Shown: positions 21,719 to 34,311, counted from the first letter of the stretch. The stretch: 64,000 nucleotides of DNA from Phoenix dactylifera (GCF_009389715.1 NC_052399.1:2930938-2994937); one strand, 5' to 3'. Notes: a model not told the origin generated them from the letters alone. Translations and numbers: made by a program.

Positions 21719-24700
21719 TTGTAGCTTTGAGTTGATGCAGCAGGTAATTTAGAATCACCTGCATATTTTGTCTTCCCAATAGTTCTAAGCACATCAAACA
21801 TCTAACAGTGAGTAAGCATTGTCTTCTTGTCTCCTGGTAATATTAATTTGGTAAAAAGATGAATATCGTTTTTCTTTTTATCATGTTGATTGCTCTTGTA
21901 TATTGCTTCGTTACTTTGCACACTCTTGTTGCAGATGTGCCTCTTAGGTGGAAACAAGTTTTCATATATTCATGTCAATTGTGTAGTGGATATTTCTGAA
22001 TTTAACCTAGGGAATTAAATGAGATGGTATTATTATGATTTTATCCCCTATAATACCAGAATCGAATGACAACGATCTTGCATCATAAGAATGTTGTCCT
22101 TTTCATTTACTCTGGGCATATTCGTGGCCAAACTATCACCTTCTAAAAATTGAATCAGCCTCTTGTATGATGGGGAATCATTAGATCTTTCAGATATATA
22201 TAGTTGTTTCTAATATTACTACCATACTGATCCATCATGTCATGATATGCTGAGTTAAAAAAAAACTGCTCGTTGCACTGTTGTACTATTTCAGAACATG
22301 AAATATCATCTGTTGCAGTTAAACCAGTTTGTTCCTGATGGGATCCAGTGCATTAGTGCTGGTATGATCACACCCATAACCAGTTATATATGATAAATGC
22401 TCACTTATTAGAATCTGCAAACCACTGATAAATTGTGTATTTTCTTATTCAATGCTTCCATATATTCATGGTAGATCATTTGAAATCTATAAATACTGTA
22501 TTCTTTGGCACCTGATTGTGATGATATTCACACTTTTGTTCGTTTGTTTTGACTTTTTAAGGAGTTGCTGAACGAACGTGTGTAAAATTTAAGATAGTGA
22601 TTGCAGATTAGTAATGCATAAAGAGCATGAAGTTGGTATTGCACGAGGAACATAATAATCATTAAAGATGGATTTGTACCTTGATTTTCAAAGAAATAGC
22701 CAATAGTGCAGGCAAAAGGGCCAAACCCCATATAAATGAGGAGTCACCACACTGACCTGCCAGAAGAAAATTTTATTCATCAATATCCATGGATGCCATG
22801 GTCTTGTAGTTGATATGGTACATTCTGGAAGCTATTTTTCAGAATGCTTACCAATAGCAGGTAACAAGATTTGATCAAAATCATGATTCATGACTATTCA
22901 AAATGACCCAAGAACCTTAATTTTCAACCCCAAAATTCTCTTTGCCAATTGGATCATTCTTAATTTGAAGCTCAAACAACTTCTTCCTCTCTTTTGTTGA
23001 AGCAAACTGAAATTATATTGCTATCTCATCTTGGAACTCATTGATACTTCATGCAATCATGCTACTTGATATGTATGTGCTCTCAGAGGAATGTCAAGCT
23101 ATAGAGCAAAATAATCAACTCATCCATGGAAACAGGCAGGAGGTAAACTATAGCGTGTGCATTATAATTAAAATTAAGATCTTAGTTGAAACTTGACATC
23201 AATGGACGGACCCTTACAAAGCCTGTTTGGCAATGCTTGGATCATGGTGGTATGCTGCAGTTCTTTAGCAACAGCCTTGTCTTGGGGCATCCAATGCATC
23301 TAGCCGAGTTATTATCTGAAGATTAGTGAATGGTAATTGTGCATGCTGTATTGTTTTGCTCTGATTTAGGGAAGCCGCTAGCTCCTTGGTCAATTTGTTG
23401 TAGCCGGCTATGCACAGTGGTGGATAAGGCAACTCTGTGGTTCTTGCACTGTAGTACAGTTTAAGAACCTTATTTTGGGGGTTAATGGAGCTTGCAACCT
23501 TAGTCTGGTTCACCACATAATATGATACATATTTTTAAAATTTCGTAGTTCTTTTATGTGTTTTATTGCTTGTGTTTCTCATTTCAGGAACCAAAACTCT
23601 TCCCTAACTCAACCTTTGATTGGTAAAGGTGGATGGGTTAATTAAGCCTTGAAGGCCCTGTGGCCGCGCAGAGGCTTTGAACTTGTCATCACCAAGAGAA
23701 GCATGAGTCCCACCCACCGTTCTCTTCTGCAATGATTCATCTTTTCGAAGCTCCTACTGCCCGAGAGTTAATGGTATTTTCATTTCTCTTATGTTGTTTG
23801 CTTTGCTTGTTATAATTCTCTTTAGCAAGTTGTGGTTGATAAAGGAAGCCAGGTATATATAGATATGTTCTCAACGTGTTCTGTTCCAATTAAGTTCTTT
23901 GCTCTATTGCCATGACCATGAGTGAACGTGGGAGAGCTTCTTACGTCTAACCGCAGCTGTAAGAAATTACCATCCCACTTCCTACGAACTACCATCCCGC
24001 AGCTATAACACTCTCTATCCCCCTTCCAGGCTCTTTATACTCTACTGGCTGGCATATTGTTAGGTGTCAGTCATTGATGTTGCTAAACCATTGAACCATA
24101 ATTGATTTAAGAGAGAGAGAGAGAGATTAAAACTTCGAATTCAAAAAAAAATGAGATATAATTGCCAAATACTTGTGTACACTTTAATCTACAGACGGGA
24201 GCATCATGGCTCAATAAAGTCCAAAACAGACTATTTCTATTTTTTTGAAAAAAAAAGACTTTATGACTTTTATAATATAAAAATAAAGCAGTTTTTTTTT
24301 TTCTAAAACCCCTATGTACAATATAACTGGTGATTTCTACAATAGGAGTTTTTTGGTTTTTTCCCTTTTTTTAATATGGCTGTCGAACAGTAGAAGCATG
24401 TTACCTATGGCGGGTTGCAAAACATAAATAACAAATCTTCAATAAGATCATAAGCTACAGCCCTGTCACTGCACTTCCTTTTTCTTGCAAAATAGTTTGT
24501 TTATATATATATATATATATATCTATAATGGAGACTGAGGAGTTAAACTTCTGCTATTCCTCCAAAATTTTATTAAAGAAAGGGGAAGTGTTGCATAGAA
24601 AAGGAAGGAAAATACATAGAACAAGAAGGAGCACAACAAGAGCCTCCGATTCGTCTGAGAGGTTGAAGGGGAAGTCGCAGTAGGAGATGCGGAGAGATTA

Positions 24701-25065
24701 GTCATCATAGCAGAATATTTGCCGTTGGCCAGTATCCTGTAGCCCTTTGCGCATATTTCATGTCTATCTCCGACCTAACGTAGATGAAACAAACAAAATG
24801 ACCATTTTTTCCTCTTACAACAATGCTTACGCCATAAATTTTAGCTCAACCTAACTTGGCATTTTCCATGCCACCAAACACAAAGGTGAAAGCTAGAAAA
24901 CTCAGCAAGAAAGAAGCAATGCTACAATGTGAAATTAGCAGCCCTCTCCCCCCTCCTCTCTTCTATTAAAGATCACATACTAGATTCCTGCACCGGATCG
25001 CTGTGAAAGAGGCTCAAGGGCACCATCCAACCAAACCAAAATGTTTTTGTCCAGAAAGAATCTAG
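21719..25065 (+). other. PPR 3' flank and gene-free spacer
   Basis: A possible 3'UTR donor (CAGCAG/GTAATTT) follows the PPR stop near 21743. Beyond it no conserved ORF, RNA gene or bounded transposon is seen. There is a GA run near 24113-24126 and an AT microsatellite at 24501-24522. Confidence 0.4.
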
Positions 25066-25296
25066 TCAATGAGGCGGGGTTGGACACGGACCCTTTTGAT
25101 TATTGGGATTACTCGTGCAGCCCGATGATGTCGAGGAACTCACAGAGCCTTGTGGCAGGGAGTGCAACCACAAACCTGTAATGCTGTGCCACCGCTGCAT
25201 GTCTAATGGCCTTGCTGCATGAAGAGGCTGCAAACTCATAGTCACCGTGAGAAGAAATATAAGTACCCCAAAAACCTCTCCTCTGCATGTACTCAT
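25066..25296 (-). CDS. Secreted small-peptide precursor, CTNIP/SCREW-like
   Basis: A single-exon ORF of 76 aa starts at ATG 25296. Residues about 9-27 (FGVLIFLLTVTMSLQPLHA) form a signal peptide with a good cleavage site after LHA. A variable middle follows. The C-terminus is SSGCTSNPNNQKGPCPTPPH: two cysteines, a C-T-x-x-P-N core and a Pro-rich end. This is the layout I recall for CTNIP/SCREW phytocytokines, which are named for a CTNIP core and sensed by the receptor kinase HSL3/NUT in immunity and water-loss control. Precursor size, signal peptide and C-terminal position of the motif all fit. A TATA-like element lies about 100 bp upstream. Without an alignment, another cysteine-containing secreted peptide family remains possible. 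Confidence 0.68.
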   Translation of the reverse strand: MSTCRGEVFGVLIFLLTVTMSLQPLHAARPLDMQRWHSITGLWLHSLPQGSVSSSTSSGCTSNPNNQKGPCPTPPH

Positions 25297-25395
25297 TGGT
25301 CACAGAAGTCAGCTGGCTTCCTCTCTCCTTACAGAAAAACTTCAGTTTCTCTTACTCTCCACAAGACAAAACTGAGAGGGAAGCTGGAAGTCGTA

Positions 25396-25401
25396 CATAT
25401 A
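25396..25401 (-). promoter_or_regulatory. TATA-like element of the peptide gene
   Basis: The minus strand reads GGGTATATGTACG, 100 bp upstream of the ATG at 25296. That fits a leader of about 70 nt. Confidence 0.4.
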
Positions 25402-25406
25402 CCCAC

Positions 25407-26767
25407 AGAGGAGAGGGGATTTGCGAAATTTCTCATCAGCACCTAAGAGAGTCTTACGTAGAGAAATTTCTCTATCCTTTCCCTTGGAAATTGTAGTTCA
25501 AATATGTAAGTTGACATGTGTTTCCTTTCATTGTCTTTGGGTGGACCCAATGGACAGAAATGCAACCAAATTGCTAATTTTATTATTATTATTTTGTTAG
25601 TTTACCTTTTTCTTTCAGTTGCTGCATTGGAGACAAACATACCATAGAATATCAACGCAAAGATTTCATGAGCCCCAAGGATCAAAAGTCCAATGCCTGA
25701 GGGGCCATCCACCTTGAGACAATTCCACAGGCCATGCACTCTGACATTTACATGGCTATAATGACGGAAAGCCGGATTCCTTTTAATGTAAGTTTTCATG
25801 AAGGTGAGGTCTACCTGAATGGTAACTGTGGACGCAATTTCTCCAGGCCACGCACGCTGAAACTCCCACTAAAATTCACCTACCACTGCAGAAAGCAATT
25901 AACTGCATTATAAAATGATGGATGTAAGGCTACAGGAAGACCAATGTGGTCCCTGGGAAAGCTCTAAACACCAGCTTAGAATTTTAGCAGATCATTTCGA
26001 GTATAATTAATGGGGCAGCCTTTTGAAGCTACGATAAACCTACTTCATTTTAATCCGGATGTTATGGGTTCAAAATATGGAAACAATTTCTTTGCATGCA
26101 AGAATAAAATAACATATATCTGACCCTCCAATGATAGAAACCCATGCATTGGGATGTCCTTTTTTTATTATAATCACAATTGACACTCCTGTAATGCAAT
26201 TAAGTATAGTCCTTGTAACCTTCCCCTCTACCACTAAGCCTTTCACCATGTCAGCTTAAATAGTTCGTTCCATGATCAGGTTGTCTCAGCAGCCGTACCC
26301 AATAACATATTCTCAGTGAAGCTGTTTAAAATTATCAACATCTCTCCTGCACCTGCAAACTGGAATATATCACATGCTATGCTCTCATGGCAGTCTTGCA
26401 AGCTCTGAAGACTCCTTGCAAAGGAGGATTTGAAGGAGAACAGAGAAGAATCATATAATGTAACTTTGTGAACGAATCCAACGGAACTGCATTTGAATAA
26501 ACTAAAAGGTTGGGAAACACAGATGAGCTTTCACTGGCACAAATTTCAATCTTATTCATGGTCCATTACATACATTTCCTCTATTGCATAAACTCCTTGG
26601 TGCATCACAAATCAGGATTATACATAAAACACTCCAATGAAAATTAATAGGATCAGAAATTTCAAGGCTTATTTTCGTTGTTATGCAATTTCAATAATTA
26701 TATATCACTTGAAGATATCGAAGGACGATGTACAAACATTGAGGTTGTAGGAGAGACACTTACCAGA
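25407..26767. other. Spacer between the peptide gene and the WAHD-like gene
   Basis: No conserved coding region is seen. Part of it may be 3'UTR exons of the WAHD-like gene, because a strong donor (CTG/GTAAGTG) lies at 26762, just after that gene's stop codon. Confidence 0.35.
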
Positions 26768-29700
26768 CTACCCACCACTCGTAGTTGTGTCAGAAACTAC
26801 AGCCGGATCAGAAATGGCATCCTTTGTACTTGAAAGCTTGACAACATGTGATGGTTCAATGGTAGATATAAATCTGAAATCTTCTGATTTCTCAAGTGAC
26901 TACAAGATTTAAAAGTATACTTTCCAGTTACAAAATGTGTACAAGATTCTTCTACGTAATATGAACAGCCACATAGATGAATGAAGACCAAGACCATTTA
27001 TGAATACCACATATGAAGTACATTACAAAATCATAATAGTAGCATGTATGTTGCCATGCAAGAACTGGAAAAAGGTTAATAAAGCAGAAATCATACTCGA
27101 AAATTATTCAGAAGCAAACTGGGCGGTGGAGGTGGTAGCTCTTCCTTCTTAGGGACCAATGTGGAGTCTGAGGCATCCACTGCCAGTGAGCTGTCAACAA
27201 TGATCAGCACAATTATGCCAAAGTTTCAATTGCAAAGCTAATAAAGCCATATGATAGAGGATTGAATACCATAAAAGCAAATTCAGAGCTAAGGTAAACC
27301 AAGTCCATTGGACAATGGATTAAGTCAAGCCAAGCTAAAAATCGACATTGATTACCTCTTGTCAATCAATTTTGATGTTTCAAAAAGATTCTCGATAAAT
27401 ACATCATCTTTTGGATGGGCAAGCTTGACTCCCGCCTAGAACGATACAAAACAAGTTAGAACATGTTCGTGCATCTTCAACCATAGATGAGATTGGAAGT
27501 TACATTGGCATGAAAACATTAATCAACAGAAAAATAAATAAATAAATATATAAATATTTAAAAAGGCTGCCTATGATTATTATTAGGCATTTTTGCTGTT
27601 GGCTGCAAATTAATTGTAAAATATGTTGCCAAAAACAAAACAATTCACTCCATCTACATAAAAAGTTTAAGGAAAACATTTGAACCAATTTTACCCTTCC
27701 GTGCCTGAAAATCTGTCTGTTCTAGAAACTGATTGCAATCTCACCAAAATCTTAAGAAATGTCAATTTCATGTAGCAAATTAGCGTTGTTTACGATATTT
27801 AAGAGGCGATATCAGCGATGTCAAATCTCCAGGTGGGTTAGATAGATAGGCATTCTTAAGCAACAAGGTAAGCATAGCATAAGATCTGAAGTCAAACTTA
27901 AAGTGGTGATATATATCTTGAGAGAGGGCTTCAACAACCATCCAGCAATTTATTGCATGATCAGCATACCTCATCTAATGAATATCAATACCTTCTCTAC
28001 TCCCAGCAATGCGACTCACAGAGCCAGACAATAGGTTTGGTTATAAGGTCAATCTGGGGAACAAGGATAGTTTGCAAGGCACATCATCAGTGGAACTTCA
28101 TTAGCAACAAGTATTATCTCATCTCCCTGTGGTACTAATAAAGTTTTTGTCTCCACATTAAGATTCAAAAACGGATCACAAAGATGTATTGGGACAGACT
28201 ATGATGTCGTACAGTATCCTCATGTTTATATATTACCTGCGCATATATCAAAACATATGTTTCATGCGGGAATGCTAACCCATCTTACTTGTACAACTAG
28301 GGTTATTTCCCTCATCAATGGAGAAAATATTGCACCATGTACTATAAATTAGCATGTGTTTCTCCAGCCTCATCATATGAAAAGACTAGAATCATCATCC
28401 TAAAGTAATAAAGAAAGCTTTCAACTTAAATATGGAGGAATTACCCATTTTTGGATGATTTGCTTAGGTTGACTGGTGAATATATCCAACCATCCTGGGA
28501 TAGCGGCCACTGACCAATCATAAGTATAGCTCAAAACAGTAAAGTTTTAAGTTGGCCTAAGAAGGGACATTACTTGATGAATTGATTCATTTTCTTAATA
28601 AATTGACAGGCTTCCATCTTTCTTCCAAAAAATTACAAGGGAACGCCACTCACCTTCTGCTTACTCTCTCGGCGTGGAGGCAAGAAGCACCGCTAAATAG
28701 TGACTATTGGAAGGTTTCTTGATGATTTCCTTACATCATTAACATCACTTAACCTAGAATTTATTGTTGAAGTATTACTCTGATACTGAAACTACAAATC
28801 TCCCCCAGCTCCCTTGTTTCATATGAATGGATACACTTGATGACCCTAATTTTGCTATTTGAGACATGTTGTCATCTCCTGTACCCTTAACACTTTTTCT
28901 ATACATTTTTCATTCTCCTGCCTCCTTTTTGTGTTTTTTCTCTTAATTTACAAGTGCTTTGTGGTTTTCCTTGTCTCCAGTTGTTGTCTTAACACCTCCT
29001 TCGAAGTCAGCCTTTAAAATATCTCCCATCTTATTTCTTATAATTATTTTTAAACGTGATTTTCAGCTTGCTTGACGAAAATCTAATTGAACTTTTATAA
29101 TGAGATTTTTTGCATGGTGGAAGAGATAGATGGGATGATTACTAGTGGTTGTGCAGTAGAGACTCAAAGAAAGGCGCATAGATCATTTTTGCAGGCTGCC
29201 TAACGACAAAGCTGAAACTTGCTTGAGATCTCCACGGTGTAAAATTATATTTATCTCTACATCATCTTCCTACTTCACATTAACACAATGTAATGCCATT
29301 TACAAGCATGATTGCGTAGACTTAATTATTTTAATGAGTTGTGATAAAAGTTAATGCAAAATTACCTTCCTTTCATGGGTTAGAAAACATTTTTGAGCAG
29401 CAGAAAAGTGTAACTAGGTATAAACACAAATTGTTTTTGTTACATCTAAATAAAACTGTAGGATACTTTAAGGGTTTCACATTCCACTTGCAACAACAAA
29501 TATCATCATCATGTGAGATTTTTGTTACAAAACCAAATTCTTAAATTCATAAGGAACCAAACATATGACATTGATAATATTTTGATAGTTTTGCATTTTA
29601 AGCATGGTACGCCATATCGGTTTGTACCGGTGCATTCCGGGCATATTATATCAGTACCAAACCGATACATGGTACTATAGGCATATAGAGTATCGGTACG

Positions 29701-31475
29701 CCATATCAATCCCCATACCGGTGTACTGACATTGCACCAAGATATTACAGGTAGAGGGTATGAGCTTGTGAATTTTGATTTTATGTACAGGTGAAACATC
29801 CTCTAAAGCAAAAGGGTTTTATTTTCAAGTCTTAGTGTGCTTTGTGTACAACGTCGGTGAATGTTTCATAAATCTAATGCATTGAAATGACATGTAGGAT
29901 GGAGATACATTAATGACACCAAAAAGGCAACAATCCGGGTTGAGTATTGTATAATTTCATAATTAGATAAGCTCATAGAAAGACAGGTATTCTATTATTT
30001 ACCTTTGACTGGGTTTCCTTTGATGGGTATCCAGTATTTTCTTCAGAAAAAAACTGAAAAAGCTCAAGGGTTCCATCTATTCCAAATTCCTGTCAAAATA
30101 GTGCTATGAGTAACGAAACCTGAAACAAGAACTACAGTGAACAAACAAACTCAAGTCATAAAAGTGCGCACTCTATTCAACCCTCCATTAACTAACAACT
30201 TTGTTGGAAACTCGGGATCAGTTCCTTCATCCTTATACTGAAATAAAGGTTGAAAGTCCTTGTCACTGATACAACTTGATGGATACCGTGATGGTGATGT
30301 GATGGTCACTGCTCGCTCCGAACGAGATATGTCATCAATCTTAGCCTACAAAATGCAGCAAATTTCAATATACATGACAATGAAGCACTATAGGGCTGAT
30401 TAATATTTAATGCAACTAGAAATCATTAAGTGAAGGAAGCAAAAAATGAAGACAAATACGCATTTCTGCACTAGACGATTTATTAGTCTATAAACATAAA
30501 ATTTGAAAAAAAGAAAACAAGGTTCCACAAGACATCTACATGAAAGGCTAATATACCGACTAGTTTAGCCAATCTATGTTCAAAATATAAAGAGAAACTG
30601 AAGTAAGTATTTCACAGCTGGGCACCGCAAACAACTGGTACCTGTATATCTCACAAGATTGCAAAATTTCCTGGGCAAAGATTAGTAGCGGATCTGCCAA
30701 ATTGCCTAAGTGGCCACCTAGAGATGAAAGGTGGAGAAAAATGGCATCTTCTCTATTATACAACGAACCTAAATTTGCGATGGTTGGGCTCTTCAAGGCA
30801 GTATTAGCCCCTTTATAGGTATGATATTTTAGGTCTACATCATATCATAGTATAATTTAACCAAGAACAGCTAATTTCGTTGTCCTCAGTTCTCGCCCCT
30901 TATTCAATGGGGTCTTGGCGTTCTACTAGCTTTCTCATTGTAAAGGATTGTAGTGATAACACCAATCTTCAATCCAAAGATGAACAAGTATACACGCTAA
31001 AATGCAATATACAGCACGGATATGGAAGAAAGAAGAAAAGCTAGCAACAACACCACCATCTGGATAGGTATTCCATCAAATTCAAGAAATTATTAGTAGA
31101 GACAGTACCAATTACTGGTTTATACAAGGAAAATAGAGAGAGAGAGAGAGAGATTAGGTTAGTTACTTTGGCTAGCTGAATCCTCCGAGAGATATCGGTG
31201 AGCATATCCCGCTCCTGGGCAGTCTAAGAAAGAGGAGAGGAATCGGTGAGGGGAAAAAGTATAATCTGAACAAACAACTGAGAGAACTCGATCTTAAGTA
31301 TAAAAGGAGGGGAAAGGAAGAGATCGAGAGTGAGTGATGGTAGTACTCTTTGGGAGATGGCATCGAAGATTCGATCAGCGGCGTGCTCAAGATCGAGGAG
31401 AGATCGCCCCAGCTGCCGATAGCTCTCCACGTAGCTCTCGCGCCGCCGGTTCCCGTCCTCCGACACCCGAAGCAT
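26768..31475 (-). CDS. WASH1-like protein with WAHD-type N-terminus, 7 exons
   Basis: Exons: 31475-31347, 31223-31167, 30345-30172, 30089-30003, 27435-27356, 27190-27097, 26899-26768. They total 753 nt (250 aa), with GT-AG borders and consistent phases. The N-terminus has a helical segment (DLEHAADRIFDAISQR), then DISRRIQLAKAKIDDISRSE and AVTITSPSRYPS. This follows the WAHD domain of WASH complex subunit 1 (ISxxV...LAxAKIxxIxxSxKAIxVFSSAKYP). A short proline run (EELPPPPPSLL) lies near residue 190. The C-terminus is acidic and Ser/Thr-rich and stops at TTSGG, with no WH2/VCA motif for Arp2/3 activation. WASH drives actin on endosomes in animals and amoebae; a plant role is uncertain. Exon 2 could start 9 nt later at 31214 in the same frame. 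The gene structure is more certain than the family call. Confidence 0.62.
29595..29750. repeat. GTACCGG-rich dispersed repeat in the WAHD-like gene
   Basis: Words such as GGTACGCCATATCGG, TTGTACCGGTGC, AAACCGATACATGGTAC and CATACCGGTGTAC occur in both orientations. The same texture is at 38218-38400 and 11330-11580. It lies in the intron between exons 4 and 5. No transposase or clear target duplication is seen. Confidence 0.5.
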
Positions 31476-32094
31476 TCTTCTTCGCTTCCTCTCAGTGCGA
31501 GAGAGGGGGACGGAGAGCGACGGAGAGTCTCAACCGATTCCGGTGGACGGTGGAGGCTTAACCCAGAAGGCCAAAACCCAACCCAATTATGTAGTTTAAA
31601 TTGAAAATGAGCACTTGATTCACTGAGACAAAACCGATAAATTTATATTTTATCACTTATATCCACTTTTTAAGCGTAGTAGGATGACCGGTATAAATAA
31701 CTCACTTCTTGGTCTTCGACCCCCTCAATCACTACGAGGGCCCCCCCCCCCCGATCAGTGCAATGGGATGTGTCTATTTATCTATCTCTTGACTCGAAAT
31801 GGAAGCAGGTTTGAAAAAGGATCTTAAAGCAAGTCTTTGTGAAATAACTTCCGATGGGAAGAAAAAAGAAGACGTTAAGAGACGCTCCTGGCCCAACCCT
31901 TAAAATTTGACCAAATTTTTTTACGTGTGATTTGTATTTTAATAGACATACATTTTCACAAATAAATTGTCCAAGGCTAATTATTGTAGATGTCTCTTCA
32001 CAATAATCGTGATGGAGAAAGCACCAATTCAAATGGAATGGATTCAAAATTATGTTACCGCAGGGATCGGGATTATAAATCCTCCTATTTTCAT
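31476..32094. other. Upstream region of the WAHD-like gene
   Basis: GC-rich sequence just upstream of the ATG (31476-31560) is probably 5'UTR. A 12-base poly-C run lies at 31741-31752. Positions 31960-32094 contain an unidentified open stretch adjoining the plastid-derived block and may also be organellar, but I could not place it. Confidence 0.35.
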
Positions 32095-32614
32095 CTTCAT
32101 AGGGTCTTTCTGTCCAAGTGCAGGTAGTCCGCATCTTCACAGACATGTCTATTTCACCAAGCCTCTCTCCGAGACAGTGCCTAAATCGTTACGCCTTTCG
32201 TGCGGGTCAGAACTTACCCGACAAGAAATTTTGCTACCTTAGGACCGTTATAGTTACGACCACCGTTCACTGGGGCTTCGGTCGCCGGCTCCCCTGTCAT
32301 TAGGTCATCAACTTCCTTGACCTTTCGGCACTGGGCAGACGTCAGCCCCCATACATGGTCTTACGACATTGCGGAGACCTGTGTTTTTGGTAAATAGTCG
32401 CCCGGGCCTGGTCACTGCGACCCCCTTTGTGAGGAGGCACCCCTTCTCCCGAAGTTATGGGGCTATTTTGCCGAGTTCCTTAGAGAGAGTTCTCTTGCGC
32501 CCCTAGGTATTCTCTACCTATCCACCTGTGTCGGTTTCAGGTACAGGTACCCTTTTGTTGAAGGTCGTTCGAGCTTTTTCTGGGAGTATGGCATGGATTA
32601 CTTCAGCGCCGTAG
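32095..32614 (-). pseudogene. Nuclear insertion of plastid DNA: 23S rRNA fragment (NUPT)
   Basis: About 520 bp read as the complement of plastid 23S rRNA, for example AGGGTCTTTCTGTCC, GTAGTCCGCATCTTCACAGA, CGTTACGCCTTTCGTGCGGG, CTTACCCGACAAG, TTCGGTCGCCGGCTCCCCTG, GTCGCCCGGGCCTGGTCACT and CCTTTTGTTGAAGGTCGTTC. It starts and stops inside the rRNA gene. Compared with the plastid sequence as I remember it, nearly all differences are C to T or G to A, as expected when methylated cytosines deaminate in a silent nuclear copy. It cannot act as an rRNA gene. Transfer through mitochondrial DNA is also possible. Confidence 0.9.
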
Positions 32615-32976
32615 ATAGCTCATCATTTTACTGTACTTCACATTATTCACTATCTATTGTTAGGGCATCATAATTCAAAGTTTATTTCTCCCCTCTTCCA
32701 CTGAGATTCTCTTACATATTTGAAGGCTAAGAAACATGATATATACTCTCACTCGAGCGCGGAGACAAAGACATTGGTGCCAAGGTTGTCTGGTTGCTAT
32801 ACTTGTTTACTAGCATAGGGGTTATTGTTGACCACTTATGCCTCTCTATGGTGAGAATCAGAGTGTTTTATACTTCTAGCAATCTAAAGTTTCCTAAACT
32901 TACCAACTATATTGAGATTGGCTGTTATTTCACTCAATATCACTATATTGCTCTAACGTTCTCTCTACCATATAAC

Positions 32977-33440
32977 TAGGGATGGTAATCTGATCTAATT
33001 AGGTCGGATACACATCTGGTTATATGCAAGTCAGAACAAAAATTCATCAATCCAAGTCTGACTTCTTTATTAATTAAGCAATCCGCTTCGACTTGCATAA
33101 CCCGTTTATTAAATATATCAAGTCAAGTTAAACGAGTAAAGTAGATTTTTAAAGAATTAGATGAATTTAAACAAGTTAAGTAGCTCGAGTTAATAAGATA
33201 GAAACGGGTTAAGTAGGTTTTAAACGGATTAACCGTAGGTTAAATAGGTTGGGTTATGATCTAGCCCAATTATTAAACAGATCAAAATGAATTAAATAAG
33301 TTAAATATTCAAACATGAATCTGTTTTTTTTTCTTTTTTGCTAAGAACCCGATCTATTTAATAAGCAAATTTAAAAAAAATTGATCTATTTACTATTTAA
33401 ATCTATTTATGTCAAATCCAAACTCATTTAAAACAGATTG
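32977..33440. mobile_element. Degraded hAT-like repeat, one end visible
   Basis: The left end TAGGGATGGTAATCTGATC fits TAGGG-type hAT termini. The interior repeats GGGTTAAGTAGG, AACGGATTAA and GATCTATTTA words typical of such families. No matching right terminus or 8-bp duplication was found, so it is truncated or too diverged. Confidence 0.4.
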
Positions 33441-34130
33441 TTTGCAACTCGAGTTGAATGGTCGGCAAATAAATTGTTGCTCCCACGTATATATTGAATG
33501 GTTGTATCAGCTTGCCTCCAAATTTCTCTCAAGTTTGCGCATGTGTGTGGGTGCACCGGTGCGTGGGCGTGTGTGCGTGCGTGGTCCCTGAATATTATTG
33601 CGGTGGTATTCTCATCGTTGTTGTGACTCGGGAGATTGTTGCACATTCTCATCGAGTAAAAGTAGTTTGCTTTGGAATCAAATATCGTACTAGAGCTAAA
33701 GGTTGTAGTTCAAATCTTCATTCACGTGATTGATTTATTTATTTTTCTGATTAAAAAAAGAAAAAAAAAAAGGAGGGTGAGGTTCTCCTCACCCGTGTAG
33801 CAATTCCTACTGGCTCTTTCTCCGTCAGAGGATGTTCGATATGGACAGATAAGTTTTACTCATATCCTTTCCATTCGTAGAAAGCCACCAGTGTGAGTAT
33901 GTCACATCAGCATTATTTAAGCATTCGACAGACCAAATAGCGACTCCGATAAATCAAGTGAAGGACATCTGATTTCTGCATTTAATTGACGCCCAATCTG
34001 AACCACTCTCGTGAAATCTTTGAACCATTCTTTTCGCCTGATTCGTACCATCGTGCCTGTAATTTAGCTTACGTTTCAGACGTAATGTTAATATCAGATA
34101 TTTATTGTTGAACCCGTCTCCAACGGTTTA
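33441..34130. other. Upstream region of the BPA1-like gene
   Basis: There is a GTGC/GTGTG-rich stretch at about 33535-33580 and a short purine run near 33756-33780. No gene is seen. The BPA1-like 5'UTR probably begins after about 34130; no convincing TATA box was found. Confidence 0.35.
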
Positions 34131-34311
34131 AGTTTTGGATCTGGTTAATAAACTTGCCGACGTGGCGGTTATCCCGACAAAATTTACCCCTTCCCCTCTC
34201 CCTGTCTCGTCCCAATTCCAACAAGGAAATCGGATCGAATCAAGTGCTCGATTGCTTGTTCCTCCTCAGATCGACTCCCGGGTTCTGCGGCTGCTCTTCA
34301 AGATTCTCCAG

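Noticed and set aside
31967-32303. Plus-strand ORFs of 61-91 codons
   Set aside because: Most of the stretch is antisense to a plastid 23S rRNA relic, so the reading frames are accidental.
33700-33735. Possible tRNA T-arm (GTAGTTCAAATCTTC)
   Set aside because: No acceptor stem, anticodon arm or matching 5' half could be found around it.
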